Below, piece after piece: positions 19,628-26,610 of a DNA stretch of 64,000 nt (position 1 is the stretch's first letter; each line of letters opens with the position of its first letter). The stretch covers positions 115,964 through 179,963 of the forward strand of contig NZ_JADGIK010000007.1 of NCBI RefSeq assembly GCF_015234135.1, in the 5' to 3' direction. The position numbers and the translations under genes are program-made. The notes under the pieces are model-generated. The model saw nothing but the letters and a program-made list of their open reading frames with translations, was not told the origin of the DNA and ran no database searches. The DNA is from Faecalibacter rhinopitheci. Its GTDB lineage: Bacteria; Bacteroidota; Bacteroidia; Flavobacteriales; Weeksellaceae.

Positions 19628-20122
19628 TTATCTTTTATTATAAATCTTTAAAACATCTTCATTCGATTTAATAAAGTTCATATAATGTTCCTTTTGTTCT
19701 CTTTCTTTTATTTTTTCAGCATATTGATTTCCTGCAAAAAATATGGAACAAATTGTAATACCAATTAAACATGTTAGAAAATAGATGACATAATCCACTC
19801 TATACTTCGTAAGTTTACTCAAAGATAAATCGAAAGCTTTAATAGAGCTTTTAATTTGATTAGATGAATCATTACAAACATTCTTCAATTCATTGTTAAT
19901 CCTAGTACTTTCTTCATTTAAATTAGCTAAATCAAGCTGAATTTTAACTTTCCTTAAATGATTAATCTTATCATCTATTTCAGTATAAAAAGATTTGTTT
20001 TTTAAATCAATCTCTTTGTTTAACTGATCAATTTTTATAATTGCTTTTTCTATCGATTCAACTCGGTCAATAAAAACATCTAATGTATCAGCTAATTTTG
20101 GTTGTTGTTTTTTATAACTCAT
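19628..20122 (-). CDS. Coiled-coil membrane protein of the mobilisation operon
   Basis: A 164-residue protein with a long coiled-coil region (about residues 15-105; e.g. IEKAIIKIDQLNKEIDLKNK), one transmembrane helix at about 113-131 (YVIYFLTCLIGITICSIFFA) and a short charged tail. It begins 3 bases after the relaxase stop, so it belongs to the MobC-relaxase operon. In Bacteroidota mobilisable elements a small coiled-coil protein often follows the relaxase and may link relaxosome to membrane. Here that role is inference from position and topology; I know no named family for it. Confidence 0.7.
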   Translation of the reverse strand: MSYKKQQPKLADTLDVFIDRVESIEKAIIKIDQLNKEIDLKNKSFYTEIDDKINHLRKVKIQLDLANLNEESTRINNELKNVCNDSSNQIKSSIKAFDLSLSKLTKYRVDYVIYFLTCLIGITICSIFFAGNQYAEKIKEREQKEHYMNFIKSNEDVLKIYNKR

Positions 20123-20125
20123 AGC

Positions 20126-20977
20126 TTAACGTTTTAAATTATATAATTTAGATTGAGTTTCTGATTGCAATATTTGCTTAAATCCTTCCTCATAAGGTTT
20201 TTCTAAAGTTTTATGTAATAATACATTCTTATCTGGAAGAATTCCTGATTTCATCATATTACTTAAACTTAATGAACGATGGATATCACTCGCTTTATAG
20301 TCAATCCCTGTATGTAAATCAATGATTCTATGCCCTTGTAACTGTTCTTGTTTATTTATAAATGGCTTAATTTTAAAACCATGCTCAAACATTTTTAGTT
20401 TATACTCTTCATAATTAATATTTCGAGATGTAATCGATTTATGAGCATTTAATATCTGTTTCTGAACTGAATTAATTTGATTCTGTTCATTTTCAATCAT
20501 TTTAATTTTATCAATCATTACTTGCTTTGCAGAAGTTAATCCTCTTTTTTCAGCAACCCGATGAGCACCCCATTGGGCTTTTTTACCAATGTGATTATCC
20601 TTTAATAAACTTCCGTCTTCTTTAACTCTTGAAAATAATATATGGATATGAAAATGATCTTTTTCGGTGTGTAAAAAAGATAAGTAAGGCTGATTTTTAT
20701 AATCTAAATCTAATTCATTTAGAAAATCCTTTGTCAAAGATTTAAAATCATTAATATTTAATTTTTGACCATCATTAATTGAAGGACTTAAAACCATTGA
20801 AAAGATCTTTTTTGAAGCTCTTTGGTTTTGTTCAATATAAAGTTTAAAATCATCGAATATCTCTTTTGAATTATTTCCTGAAATTAAATTTCTATCAACT
20901 TCATATCCTTTTTCAGGATTACATACATAATTAAAAAGTGCTCCACCACCTTGAACTGACTTTACCATTCCTATCAT
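20126..20977 (-). CDS. Relaxase / mobilisation nuclease (MobP/MOB_P-like)
   Basis: Nicks one strand at oriT and pilots it into a recipient, using a conjugation apparatus supplied by another element. 283 residues. The N-terminal relaxase motif ALFNYVCNPEKG holds the likely nucleophile Tyr (Y17). The metal-binding three-His box is HTEKDHFHIHILFSRV at about 103-118. A later AQWGAHRVAEKRGL segment is typical of this family in Bacteroidota. The start overlaps the mobC stop by 4 bases; MVKSVQGGG four residues in is an alternative start. With MobC and an oriT-like hairpin upstream this is a complete minimal mobilisation set; no type IV secretion genes are seen, so the element is mobilisable rather than self-transferable. 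Confidence 0.9.
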   Translation of the reverse strand: MIGMVKSVQGGGALFNYVCNPEKGYEVDRNLISGNNSKEIFDDFKLYIEQNQRASKKIFSMVLSPSINDGQKLNINDFKSLTKDFLNELDLDYKNQPYLSFLHTEKDHFHIHILFSRVKEDGSLLKDNHIGKKAQWGAHRVAEKRGLTSAKQVMIDKIKMIENEQNQINSVQKQILNAHKSITSRNINYEEYKLKMFEHGFKIKPFINKQEQLQGHRIIDLHTGIDYKASDIHRSLSLSNMMKSGILPDKNVLLHKTLEKPYEEGFKQILQSETQSKLYNLKR

Positions 20978-21273
20978 GTCTTTAATCGATTTAAATGTTC
21001 ACGAATAAGTTGAGCAGTTTCTATTGAAACTTCTTTAACTTTGGTTGTATCTCCTTGCTTAAATAAATTTCCTATTCTTCTGAAATTATCAGAAAATTTA
21101 TTTAATTCTTTATAAATTTCGATTTCTTCAGCTGTTAATTTGTAGGACAAATTATACTCTAAAGCTAAAGATCTTAAAAATTCTGAGGTTGTTATACCTG
21201 CTTGTTTAGCCTTATTTTTTATAATATAAAATTCTGTATTAGAAACTCTTATTAATATTCTTTTTGATTTCAT
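20974..21273 (-). CDS. mobC: Mobilisation accessory protein, MobC-like ribbon-helix-helix
   Basis: Relaxosome accessory protein that binds near oriT and helps the relaxase open the DNA. The 99 residues begin with a ribbon-helix-helix pattern (RILIRVSNTEFYIIKNKAKQ, then AGITTSEFLRSLAL) and end in the MobC-type helix (FSDNFRRIGNLFKQG, then LIREHLNRLKT). Start and spacing fit an operon: its stop overlaps the relaxase start by 4 bases, and the 116 bases upstream carry the oriT-like hairpin. Confidence 0.85.
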   Translation of the reverse strand: MKSKRILIRVSNTEFYIIKNKAKQAGITTSEFLRSLALEYNLSYKLTAEEIEIYKELNKFSDNFRRIGNLFKQGDTTKVKEVSIETAQLIREHLNRLKT

Positions 21274-21329
21274 TTTTTGATTTTTTTAGATAATTTTTAA
21301 AACCTTTTGCGACTGTATAGGAGAAAAAG

Positions 21330-21385
21330 CGAGATAGTATTTGGTAGCAAGAATCGAAGATTTGTAGGTACAAATACACATCTCG
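21330..21385. other. Candidate origin of transfer (oriT) hairpin
   Basis: Imperfect inverted repeat CGAGATAGTATTTG (21330-21343) with CAAATACACATCTCG (21371-21385), containing a smaller perfect ATTTGTA / TACAAAT hairpin. It sits between mobC and the DUF6371 gene, the usual oriT position. Nic cannot be placed from sequence alone. Confidence 0.5.
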
Positions 21386-21389
21386 ATTA

Positions 21390-22304
21390 CTAAGTCTTAC
21401 TATTTATTAGATTTTCAATAATAAAATCCCCTAAATCATACTGATTTTCTTTCTGAAAATCAGAGCTATATTCTTCAAGTAATGTAGAAATTGAAATAGA
21501 ACAGCTTATCTCTTTTGCTATTCTTACAGCTTTATTTTTCCAATAATCAAATGCAGATTTTTTTGCATTAATTGGAGATAAATCTGGCATTAAAATTATT
21601 TCTTTTCCTTGTAATGGTTCAAGCCTTTCTAAAGTTAAATTCATCATTCCCCCAGTTGCTAAAAACAGATAATTTTCGAAATACAGCATACCTAAAATTG
21701 CTGTCTTTTCGGACTCTACTATAACAATTTTAGATTCCAAAAAAATTGGTTCATTTAAAATGTGTAAACCAAAAAGACATTGTTTTAAATTATTTTTATT
21801 AGGATTGTACCATTGAAAAAAACTCTTATTTCGTTTACCTGTTTGTGAATTGTATCTCATTTTCTTTAATGCTCTAAGATTAAAATCTTGATCCAATTGA
21901 GGGAAAACTGTTAGATAATTTTCATAATATTTTTCTGTTTTAACTTGATATAATTCAAAAATTTGCTGAACCTTTATCTCATCAAAATATAATTTTAAAA
22001 AAATAAAAAGTGGATTTTTCAAATTTGAATTCTCAAACTTGTACAATATTTTTTTATCTAAATACTCGATTATTTCTAAATGATTATGATTAACTTCTTC
22101 TAAATTTGAATTGATTTTTTGTGAAGGATATTTTTTATAACCACATTTTATCATACGATTACAAATTCCATACTCATAAGGCAAATATTCATTCGTCTCA
22201 ATATTTTTATAACGTGTAAACTCTTTACGCTTACAGTTAGGACAATTAAATCGAGATTTTGAGCCTGAGTATTTTTCTAGAACATACTTATAATTTTTAT
22301 ACAT
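21390..22304 (-). CDS. DUF6371-type primase-like protein (zinc finger plus Toprim-like)
   Basis: Probable element replication or primase-like protein. The 304 residues begin with a four-Cys zinc finger (C21, C24, C48, C54; NCPNCKRKEFTRYKN and GICNRMIKCGYKKYP), resembling the CHC2-type finger of primases. A Toprim-like core follows (IVIVESEKTAILGMLYF, then ATGGMMN, then IILMPDLSP), where Glu and Asp-x-Ser mark the metal site. The family is frequent next to relaxases on Bacteroidota mobile elements. It could prime the complementary strand after transfer, but this is inferred. Confidence 0.75.
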   Translation of the reverse strand: MYKNYKYVLEKYSGSKSRFNCPNCKRKEFTRYKNIETNEYLPYEYGICNRMIKCGYKKYPSQKINSNLEEVNHNHLEIIEYLDKKILYKFENSNLKNPLFIFLKLYFDEIKVQQIFELYQVKTEKYYENYLTVFPQLDQDFNLRALKKMRYNSQTGKRNKSFFQWYNPNKNNLKQCLFGLHILNEPIFLESKIVIVESEKTAILGMLYFENYLFLATGGMMNLTLERLEPLQGKEIILMPDLSPINAKKSAFDYWKNKAVRIAKEISCSISISTLLEEYSSDFQKENQYDLGDFIIENLINSKT

Positions 22305-22389
22305 AAATTCCGAATTTATTCGATTAGATTAATTAATTTAAATTAGATACATATCTTATTTCCTGCACTTTAAATTCTATTTTAATAAA

Positions 22390-22453
22390 TTCGGATTCGG
22401 ACTACAATAAATTAACTCGTTTCATAATAAAATAAGAAGTGCCCGAATCCGAA
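22390..22453. repeat. Inverted repeat TTCGGATTCGG / CCGAATCCGAA
   Basis: Perfect 11-bp arms at 22390-22400 and 22443-22453 separated by 42 bases, in the 211-base gap between the RepA-like and DUF6371 genes. Could be an operator or part of a replication origin bound by the RepA-like protein. Confidence 0.45.
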
Positions 22454-22515
22454 AATAAAAAACAAATGGATATTTAACTGTATTAGTGTGTTTTAACTAT
22501 ATTTGAAAAATAGCT

Positions 22516-23574
22516 TTAATCGGAATTGGTCGGATTCTCAATATCGTTGAATTCCATAAGCTTAATCCTATTACGAATAGTTTTCTCATTAACACCAATA
22601 ATTTGAGCTATAGTCGTATTTGGCAGTTTTAAGAGCTTACAATTCTTAATAATATCAAATTCTGAGACCATTTTCTCGTCAGTATTCATATTAATAGATG
22701 TATTTGATTTTAGATGATTAACTTCAGTATCATATCTATTAAACTCAAATACTGGAACTCCCATTTTGTTCCCTAAGCTTAAAACTATGATGTTATCTTC
22801 ATTAAAATTATTTACATCCATACGTGTTTTGAGAAGCTTTAAAAGTATTTCAGATGAGTTCAATTTCGATTTTCGAAGTCCTATAGCATAGTCTAAGAAG
22901 TTTCCGATATAACTGCTACCATATACATCTTCTAAATCCATTTTTTCCGATAATTCAATTCCTTTTCTTGGATGTCCAATTAATAATATCGATATAAATG
23001 TATCTTCTTGTAATCTTTTAATATTAACAAAAAAATCAAGAACTAATGAAGGTTTATTTAAATCATATATAATACTCATTAAATTATCTATAATTAGAAA
23101 CTTAATTTCATAACTAAAAATTGATTCTTTGATACTATCAATTAATTTTTGGAGAAAGTTTTTCTCTAAAATATTTACATTCAATTTTGAACGATAGAAA
23201 TCATTACTAAATTGATAAAATTCACCATCTGAATATTGATATCTATTTGCAATTTGCCGATCTGTCATTTCACAATCAATAATCATTACTCTATTCTTCG
23301 TAGTAGATAGCAATTCAAAAACTTTAGTTCCACTTGATATATTATTTCCAATTTGAACTGCACAAATAGACTTACCAACATTACTTTTACCCAGTAAAAG
23401 CCCAATACCAGGTTCTATCAATTTTTCTACTATATATTCAAGTATTGGTTGATTTGAACCATCTTTAACACAATCATTAAATGATCTTATTTTCAATACC
23501 GATTCTCTTATAGGTATTAATTTATTTTCTATATCTAAATTCATATAACATTCATTTTTAATAGAAAAAAGCAT
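22516..23574 (-). CDS. RepA-like RecA-fold ATPase / replicative helicase-like protein
   Basis: Likely replication initiator or helicase of the element. The 352 residues carry a RecA/AAA_25-type core: Walker A GKSNVGKS at 62-69, the sensor region VMIIDCEMTDRQI, Walker B FLIIDNLMS near 155, and LLIGHPRKG. The C-terminus has a helix-turn-helix (NTTIAQIIGVNEKTIRNRIK) that probably binds DNA. An ATG at 23544 is an equally possible start (MNLDIENKLIP). It lies between the excisionase-like gene and the primase-like gene, a standard replication block in Bacteroidota mobilisable elements. Confidence 0.8.
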   Translation of the reverse strand: MLFSIKNECYMNLDIENKLIPIRESVLKIRSFNDCVKDGSNQPILEYIVEKLIEPGIGLLLGKSNVGKSICAVQIGNNISSGTKVFELLSTTKNRVMIIDCEMTDRQIANRYQYSDGEFYQFSNDFYRSKLNVNILEKNFLQKLIDSIKESIFSYEIKFLIIDNLMSIIYDLNKPSLVLDFFVNIKRLQEDTFISILLIGHPRKGIELSEKMDLEDVYGSSYIGNFLDYAIGLRKSKLNSSEILLKLLKTRMDVNNFNEDNIIVLSLGNKMGVPVFEFNRYDTEVNHLKSNTSINMNTDEKMVSEFDIIKNCKLLKLPNTTIAQIIGVNEKTIRNRIKLMEFNDIENPTNSD

Positions 23575-23618
23575 TAAATTTGCACTTTAATCTATTGGTT
23601 AAAAATCTTTTATTTTAA

Positions 23619-23640
23619 GCAGGTAAGTGGGTTACCTGCT
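23619..23640. terminator. Hairpin at the stop of the HTH gene
   Basis: Perfect 9-bp arms AGCAGGTAA / TTACCTGCT with a 4-base loop overlap the stop codon of the minus-strand HTH gene. The long T-run is on the + strand, though no + gene precedes it. Confidence 0.5.
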
Positions 23641-23931
23641 TTTTCTTTTTTTGTTATATGATTGATACAGCTTCTCTGCATCATCTTCACATAAGATAGA
23701 ATGTTTATCTATCCATTCGTGAATTTTCTCTTTAATAAAGAATCTAGCACCATTAGTTGGTTTACTAAATGGTATTAATTTAGAAGCTGCCAATTTAGAA
23801 ATTGTACTTTCTGAAAAATTCAAATACAATTCTAACTCTTTTGAAGTAAGAATAGGTTTGTCGTTAATGTAGTTTTGTTTGATAAGAGTCTTCATCTCAT
23901 GAAGCTCTTGTAAAAGTTTAATTTCTGACAT
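23632..23931 (-). CDS. Excisionase-like helix-turn-helix protein
   Basis: A 99-residue DNA-binding protein of the MerR/Xis-like class: after an N-terminal helix, KPILTSKELELYLNFSESTI, then SKLAASKLIPFSKPTNG and ARFFIKEKIHEWIDKH form the winged HTH. Such genes often open the replication/excision block of Bacteroidota mobile elements and steer the integrase towards excision or regulate rep genes. Its hairpin-marked stop and the 57-base gap to the RepA-like gene leave open whether they are co-transcribed. Confidence 0.8.
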   Translation of the reverse strand: MSEIKLLQELHEMKTLIKQNYINDKPILTSKELELYLNFSESTISKLAASKLIPFSKPTNGARFFIKEKIHEWIDKHSILCEDDAEKLYQSYNKKRKSR

Positions 23932-24048
23932 AATAATTTAGTTTGAATTATTACATCGAAATTAAAATTATGCTTCTTGGTGAAGTAAATTAACTTAATA
24001 ACAACTCATAAAAAATTAAGTAAAATATTAAAATAATTATTAATATTA

Positions 24049-24789
24049 TTAAACTCTATTTGATTGAGAATGAGCAGAATTCAAGTTATTCATTATTAAA
24101 TTCTTATATTTATTTGAATTTGTTATAATATAAAACAACTTAGATAATTCAGATTGTGAAATTTTTGTAATCTTCTTTAATTCTATTAATAAATTCTTTA
24201 TTTCAATTAAAGTAAGATCTGAATTAAGACAAATTCGTTGACAAAAATTTAAAGTTTTATTTCTAAATATTAATTCTTCAAAATATTGATACTTATAATC
24301 AAGAATATCAAAATATTTATTAGCCTCATTTAAATAGAATCTTTTTAATTCTTCCGTTTTTTTAATTGTTTTATATTTTTTAGCGTTATAATATATTAAA
24401 TTGTTATCAAATGTTTTTAGTTCAAATATTTTACCATAATATTTACCTGAAGTTGGTTCATATTTTATGACAATTGGATTAAAGATTTCACAATATTCAT
24501 ATTGATACTTTGATATGTAAATATTAAAATTTCTATAGAAAAAGAATATTTTATTATAAATAGCTGGAAGAAATAAAATTGGAGAAAATATAGCTACACA
24601 AAATATAACTATATATGTTAACATACCTGTATTCGTATATATTAATATTGAAATAATAATTGGAAAATACATTAACATCAAGAATCGTTGAATGATATTT
24701 TTAGAGAATAACTTTATTCTATAAAGATTTTCAATTATAGTAAAATAATTATTTAGTAAACTTTCCATTGCTTCAGTAAATTTTGACAC
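24049..24789 (-). CDS. Hypothetical membrane protein, 246 aa
   Basis: Unrecognised. Two transmembrane helices near residues 34-53 (RFLMLMYFPIIISILIYTNT) and 57-77 (LTYIVIFCVAIFSPILFLPA) form a hairpin near the N-terminus; the rest is a soluble, Tyr/Lys/Asn-rich cytoplasmic part. It is the last gene before the tRNA pair, so it is at the right end of the element. A membrane hairpin with a cytoplasmic domain would suit an abortive-infection effector, but no motif supports that. Confidence 0.6.
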   Translation of the reverse strand: MSKFTEAMESLLNNYFTIIENLYRIKLFSKNIIQRFLMLMYFPIIISILIYTNTGMLTYIVIFCVAIFSPILFLPAIYNKIFFFYRNFNIYISKYQYEYCEIFNPIVIKYEPTSGKYYGKIFELKTFDNNLIYYNAKKYKTIKKTEELKRFYLNEANKYFDILDYKYQYFEELIFRNKTLNFCQRICLNSDLTLIEIKNLLIELKKITKISQSELSKLFYIITNSNKYKNLIMNNLNSAHSQSNRV

Positions 24790-24906
24790 ACTTAAATATA
24801 CTAAAAAATGAATTAGAATATACTAAAATGAAAATTATAACTATCTTTGAATCAGTTTAATGTGTTGTACTAATGTTGTACTTGTAGGTTAAAATAGAAT
24901 CAAAAA

Positions 24907-24933
24907 AAGCGTTTATTTTAAAAATAAACGCTT
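24907..24933 (-). terminator. Rho-independent terminator of the tRNA pair
   Basis: Perfect 12-bp arms AAGCGTTTATTT / AAATAAACGCTT with a 3-base loop and a T7 run on the minus strand, 5 bases past the tRNA 3' end. Confidence 0.85.
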
Positions 24934-24938
24934 AAAAG

Positions 24939-25012
24939 TGGTCCCACTTGGGCTCGAACCAAGGACTTTCTGATTATGAGTCAGATACTCTAACCAGCTG
25001 AGTTATAGGACC
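24939..25012 (-). tRNA. tRNA with CAT anticodon (Met or lysidine-Ile2), copy 1
   Basis: A 74-base cloverleaf on the minus strand: acceptor GGTCCTA / TGGGACC, anticodon stem TCTGA-CTCATAA-TCAGA with anticodon CAT, T-arm CTTGG-TTCGAGC-CCAAG and discriminator A. CCA is not encoded. CAT can mean elongator Met or Ile2 after lysidine modification; I cannot separate these by eye. Its 3' end faces the mobile element, making it the likely integration target. Confidence 0.93.
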
Positions 25013-25067
25013 TTAAAAGTTTTTTCATTAAAAAATTATAAAAACTTTTAATTGATATTTCAATTTG

Positions 25068-25141
25068 TGGTCCCACTTGGGCTCGAACCAAGGACTTGCT
25101 GATTATGAGTCAGCTACTCTAACCAACTGAGTTATAGGACC
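25068..25141 (-). tRNA. tRNA with CAT anticodon, copy 2
   Basis: Nearly identical tandem copy of the preceding tRNA: same acceptor and T-arm, anticodon stem changed to GCTGA / TCAGC and a one-base D-arm difference. Upstream on the minus strand is a near-consensus -7 box (TAATATTG), so both copies are probably made from one transcript ending at 24907. Confidence 0.93.
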
Positions 25142-25218
25142 AGAATTTTAACGGTTCTTGTTGTAAGAATTCGTACAATTCGTTTGCAATATTAATGCAT
25201 ATTTTTTTAACTACAAAA

Positions 25219-25617
25219 TTATTTTACTTCTTCGCAAAGCTCTACCAATACGCCATTGGTTGTTTTTGGATGTAAAAAAACAATTCGTTTATTATCTGCG
25301 CCTAATTTTGGCGTTTCGTTTATAAAAATAAATCCCTCATTTTTAAGACGTTCTATTTCTTTCTCTAGATTATCTACTCCAAATGCAATGTGATGAATTC
25401 CCTCTCTATTTTTTTCTAAAAATTTTTCAATTGCACTCTCTTTTTTTTCTGAACCGACCAATTCTATCTTTGATTCGCCCACTGAGAAGAAGGAAGTCTT
25501 TACTCCTTCCGACTCTACAGCTTCTTGTTTGTACATCGATTTACCTAACAATCGTTCAAAAATATCATTTGATAAATTTAAATCTTTTACTGCAATCCCA
25601 ATATGTTCTATTTTCAT
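25219..25617 (-). CDS. mce: Methylmalonyl-CoA epimerase
   Basis: Interconverts the (R) and (S) forms of methylmalonyl-CoA, linking succinyl-CoA and propionyl-CoA metabolism in the cytoplasm. The 132 residues form two vicinal-oxygen-chelate modules. Metal ligands are visible as H5 (KIEHIGIAV), Glu in SKIELVGS, H76 (GIHHIAFGV) and the last Glu in GVLVELCEE. Length and motifs match the family exactly. It is divergent from the TPR gene at 25694 and is the first core gene after the mobile element. Confidence 0.93.
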   Translation of the reverse strand: MKIEHIGIAVKDLNLSNDIFERLLGKSMYKQEAVESEGVKTSFFSVGESKIELVGSEKKESAIEKFLEKNREGIHHIAFGVDNLEKEIERLKNEGFIFINETPKLGADNKRIVFLHPKTTNGVLVELCEEVK

Positions 25618-25693
25618 TTTGATTTCTTAATATTGTTGATAAATTTAACAAAAAGTTTAAAATAGATATTAATTGTTATTGTAATATTGAACT

Positions 25694-26470
25694 ATGAGTT
25701 TTTATGATCAGGGAAGAAACTATCTTCAAAAGGGACAATTTAGAAAAGCTTTAGATTACTTTTCTTTATCAATTACTAGAAAATTAGAGGTTACTAATTC
25801 ATATTTTCACCGTGGATTATGTCAATACCATATGAAACAATTTACTGATGCTATCAAGGATTTTGATGTGGCATTAAAGGAAGAGCCAGAAAATATAGAT
25901 TTTTTATTTTATAAGGCAATGGCATTATACAACCGTTATAATCCTACACAAGCCAATGAAATATTTGATCAGATTCTTGCACTAAAACCAGATCATTATG
26001 TGGCTGTGCATCAAAAGGCATACATCCAAATGAATTTGAAAAATTATAGAGGAGCTATCGAATTATTTAATCAAGCCTTAGCTATCAAAGCAGATTATGA
26101 TTCGTGTTACCATAACCGTGCATTTTGCTACGATCAACTAAAAGAGTTTGATAAAGCTATTGCAGATTATACTACAGTAATTGAGATGAAGCCTCATTTC
26201 CTATCGTACTATAATAGAGCGAATACATACGTTTTAATGAATGAAATGGATAAAGCGCTGGCGGATTATGAAGAATCGCTTAAAATCAATCCTAACTACT
26301 TCTTAACGCATTATAGTAAAGGAATAATTTTAGAAAGTCGAGGGGAATTACAAAATGCTATTGATTGTTTCCAAATTGCGCTTAGAATTAACCCAGAATT
26401 TGATTTAGCGCAACAAAAATTACAATATTATTATGAGCTTCAGCAAAAGCATAATCAACAACAAGATTAA
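25694..26470 (+). CDS. Tetratricopeptide repeat protein
   Basis: A 258-residue protein made almost wholly of about seven 34-residue TPRs, the clearest being KALDYFSLSITRKLEVTNSY, FDKAIADYTTVIEMKP and DKALADYEESLKINPNYF. No signal peptide, so it probably acts in the cytoplasm as a protein-binding scaffold. Partners are unknown. It is a single gene with its own terminator downstream and a divergent neighbour upstream. Confidence 0.88.
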   Translation: MSFYDQGRNYLQKGQFRKALDYFSLSITRKLEVTNSYFHRGLCQYHMKQFTDAIKDFDVALKEEPENIDFLFYKAMALYNRYNPTQANEIFDQILALKPDHYVAVHQKAYIQMNLKNYRGAIELFNQALAIKADYDSCYHNRAFCYDQLKEFDKAIADYTTVIEMKPHFLSYYNRANTYVLMNEMDKALADYEESLKINPNYFLTHYSKGIILESRGELQNAIDCFQIALRINPEFDLAQQKLQYYYELQQKHNQQQD

Positions 26471-26489
26471 TTAAGAGTCAACTAATCTA

Positions 26490-26517
26490 ATAATCCGTTT
26501 TGCAAAAAACGGATTAT
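26490..26517 (+). terminator. Rho-independent terminator
   Basis: Perfect 11-bp arms ATAATCCGTTT / AAACGGATTAT and a following T-run, 20 bases past the TPR gene stop. Confidence 0.8.
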
Positions 26518-26610
26518 TTTTTGTAGTAGATTTTCATTAACTTAATACAATCTAATTATTTATAAATATCGTTACGAATTTTATTGTTAGAAAAAATTAA
26601 TCAATTCCTT

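Noticed and set aside
24863..24887. Direct repeat TGTTGTACT twice near the tRNA as integrase arm sites
   Set aside because: Only two short copies; not distinguishable from chance in AT-rich sequence.
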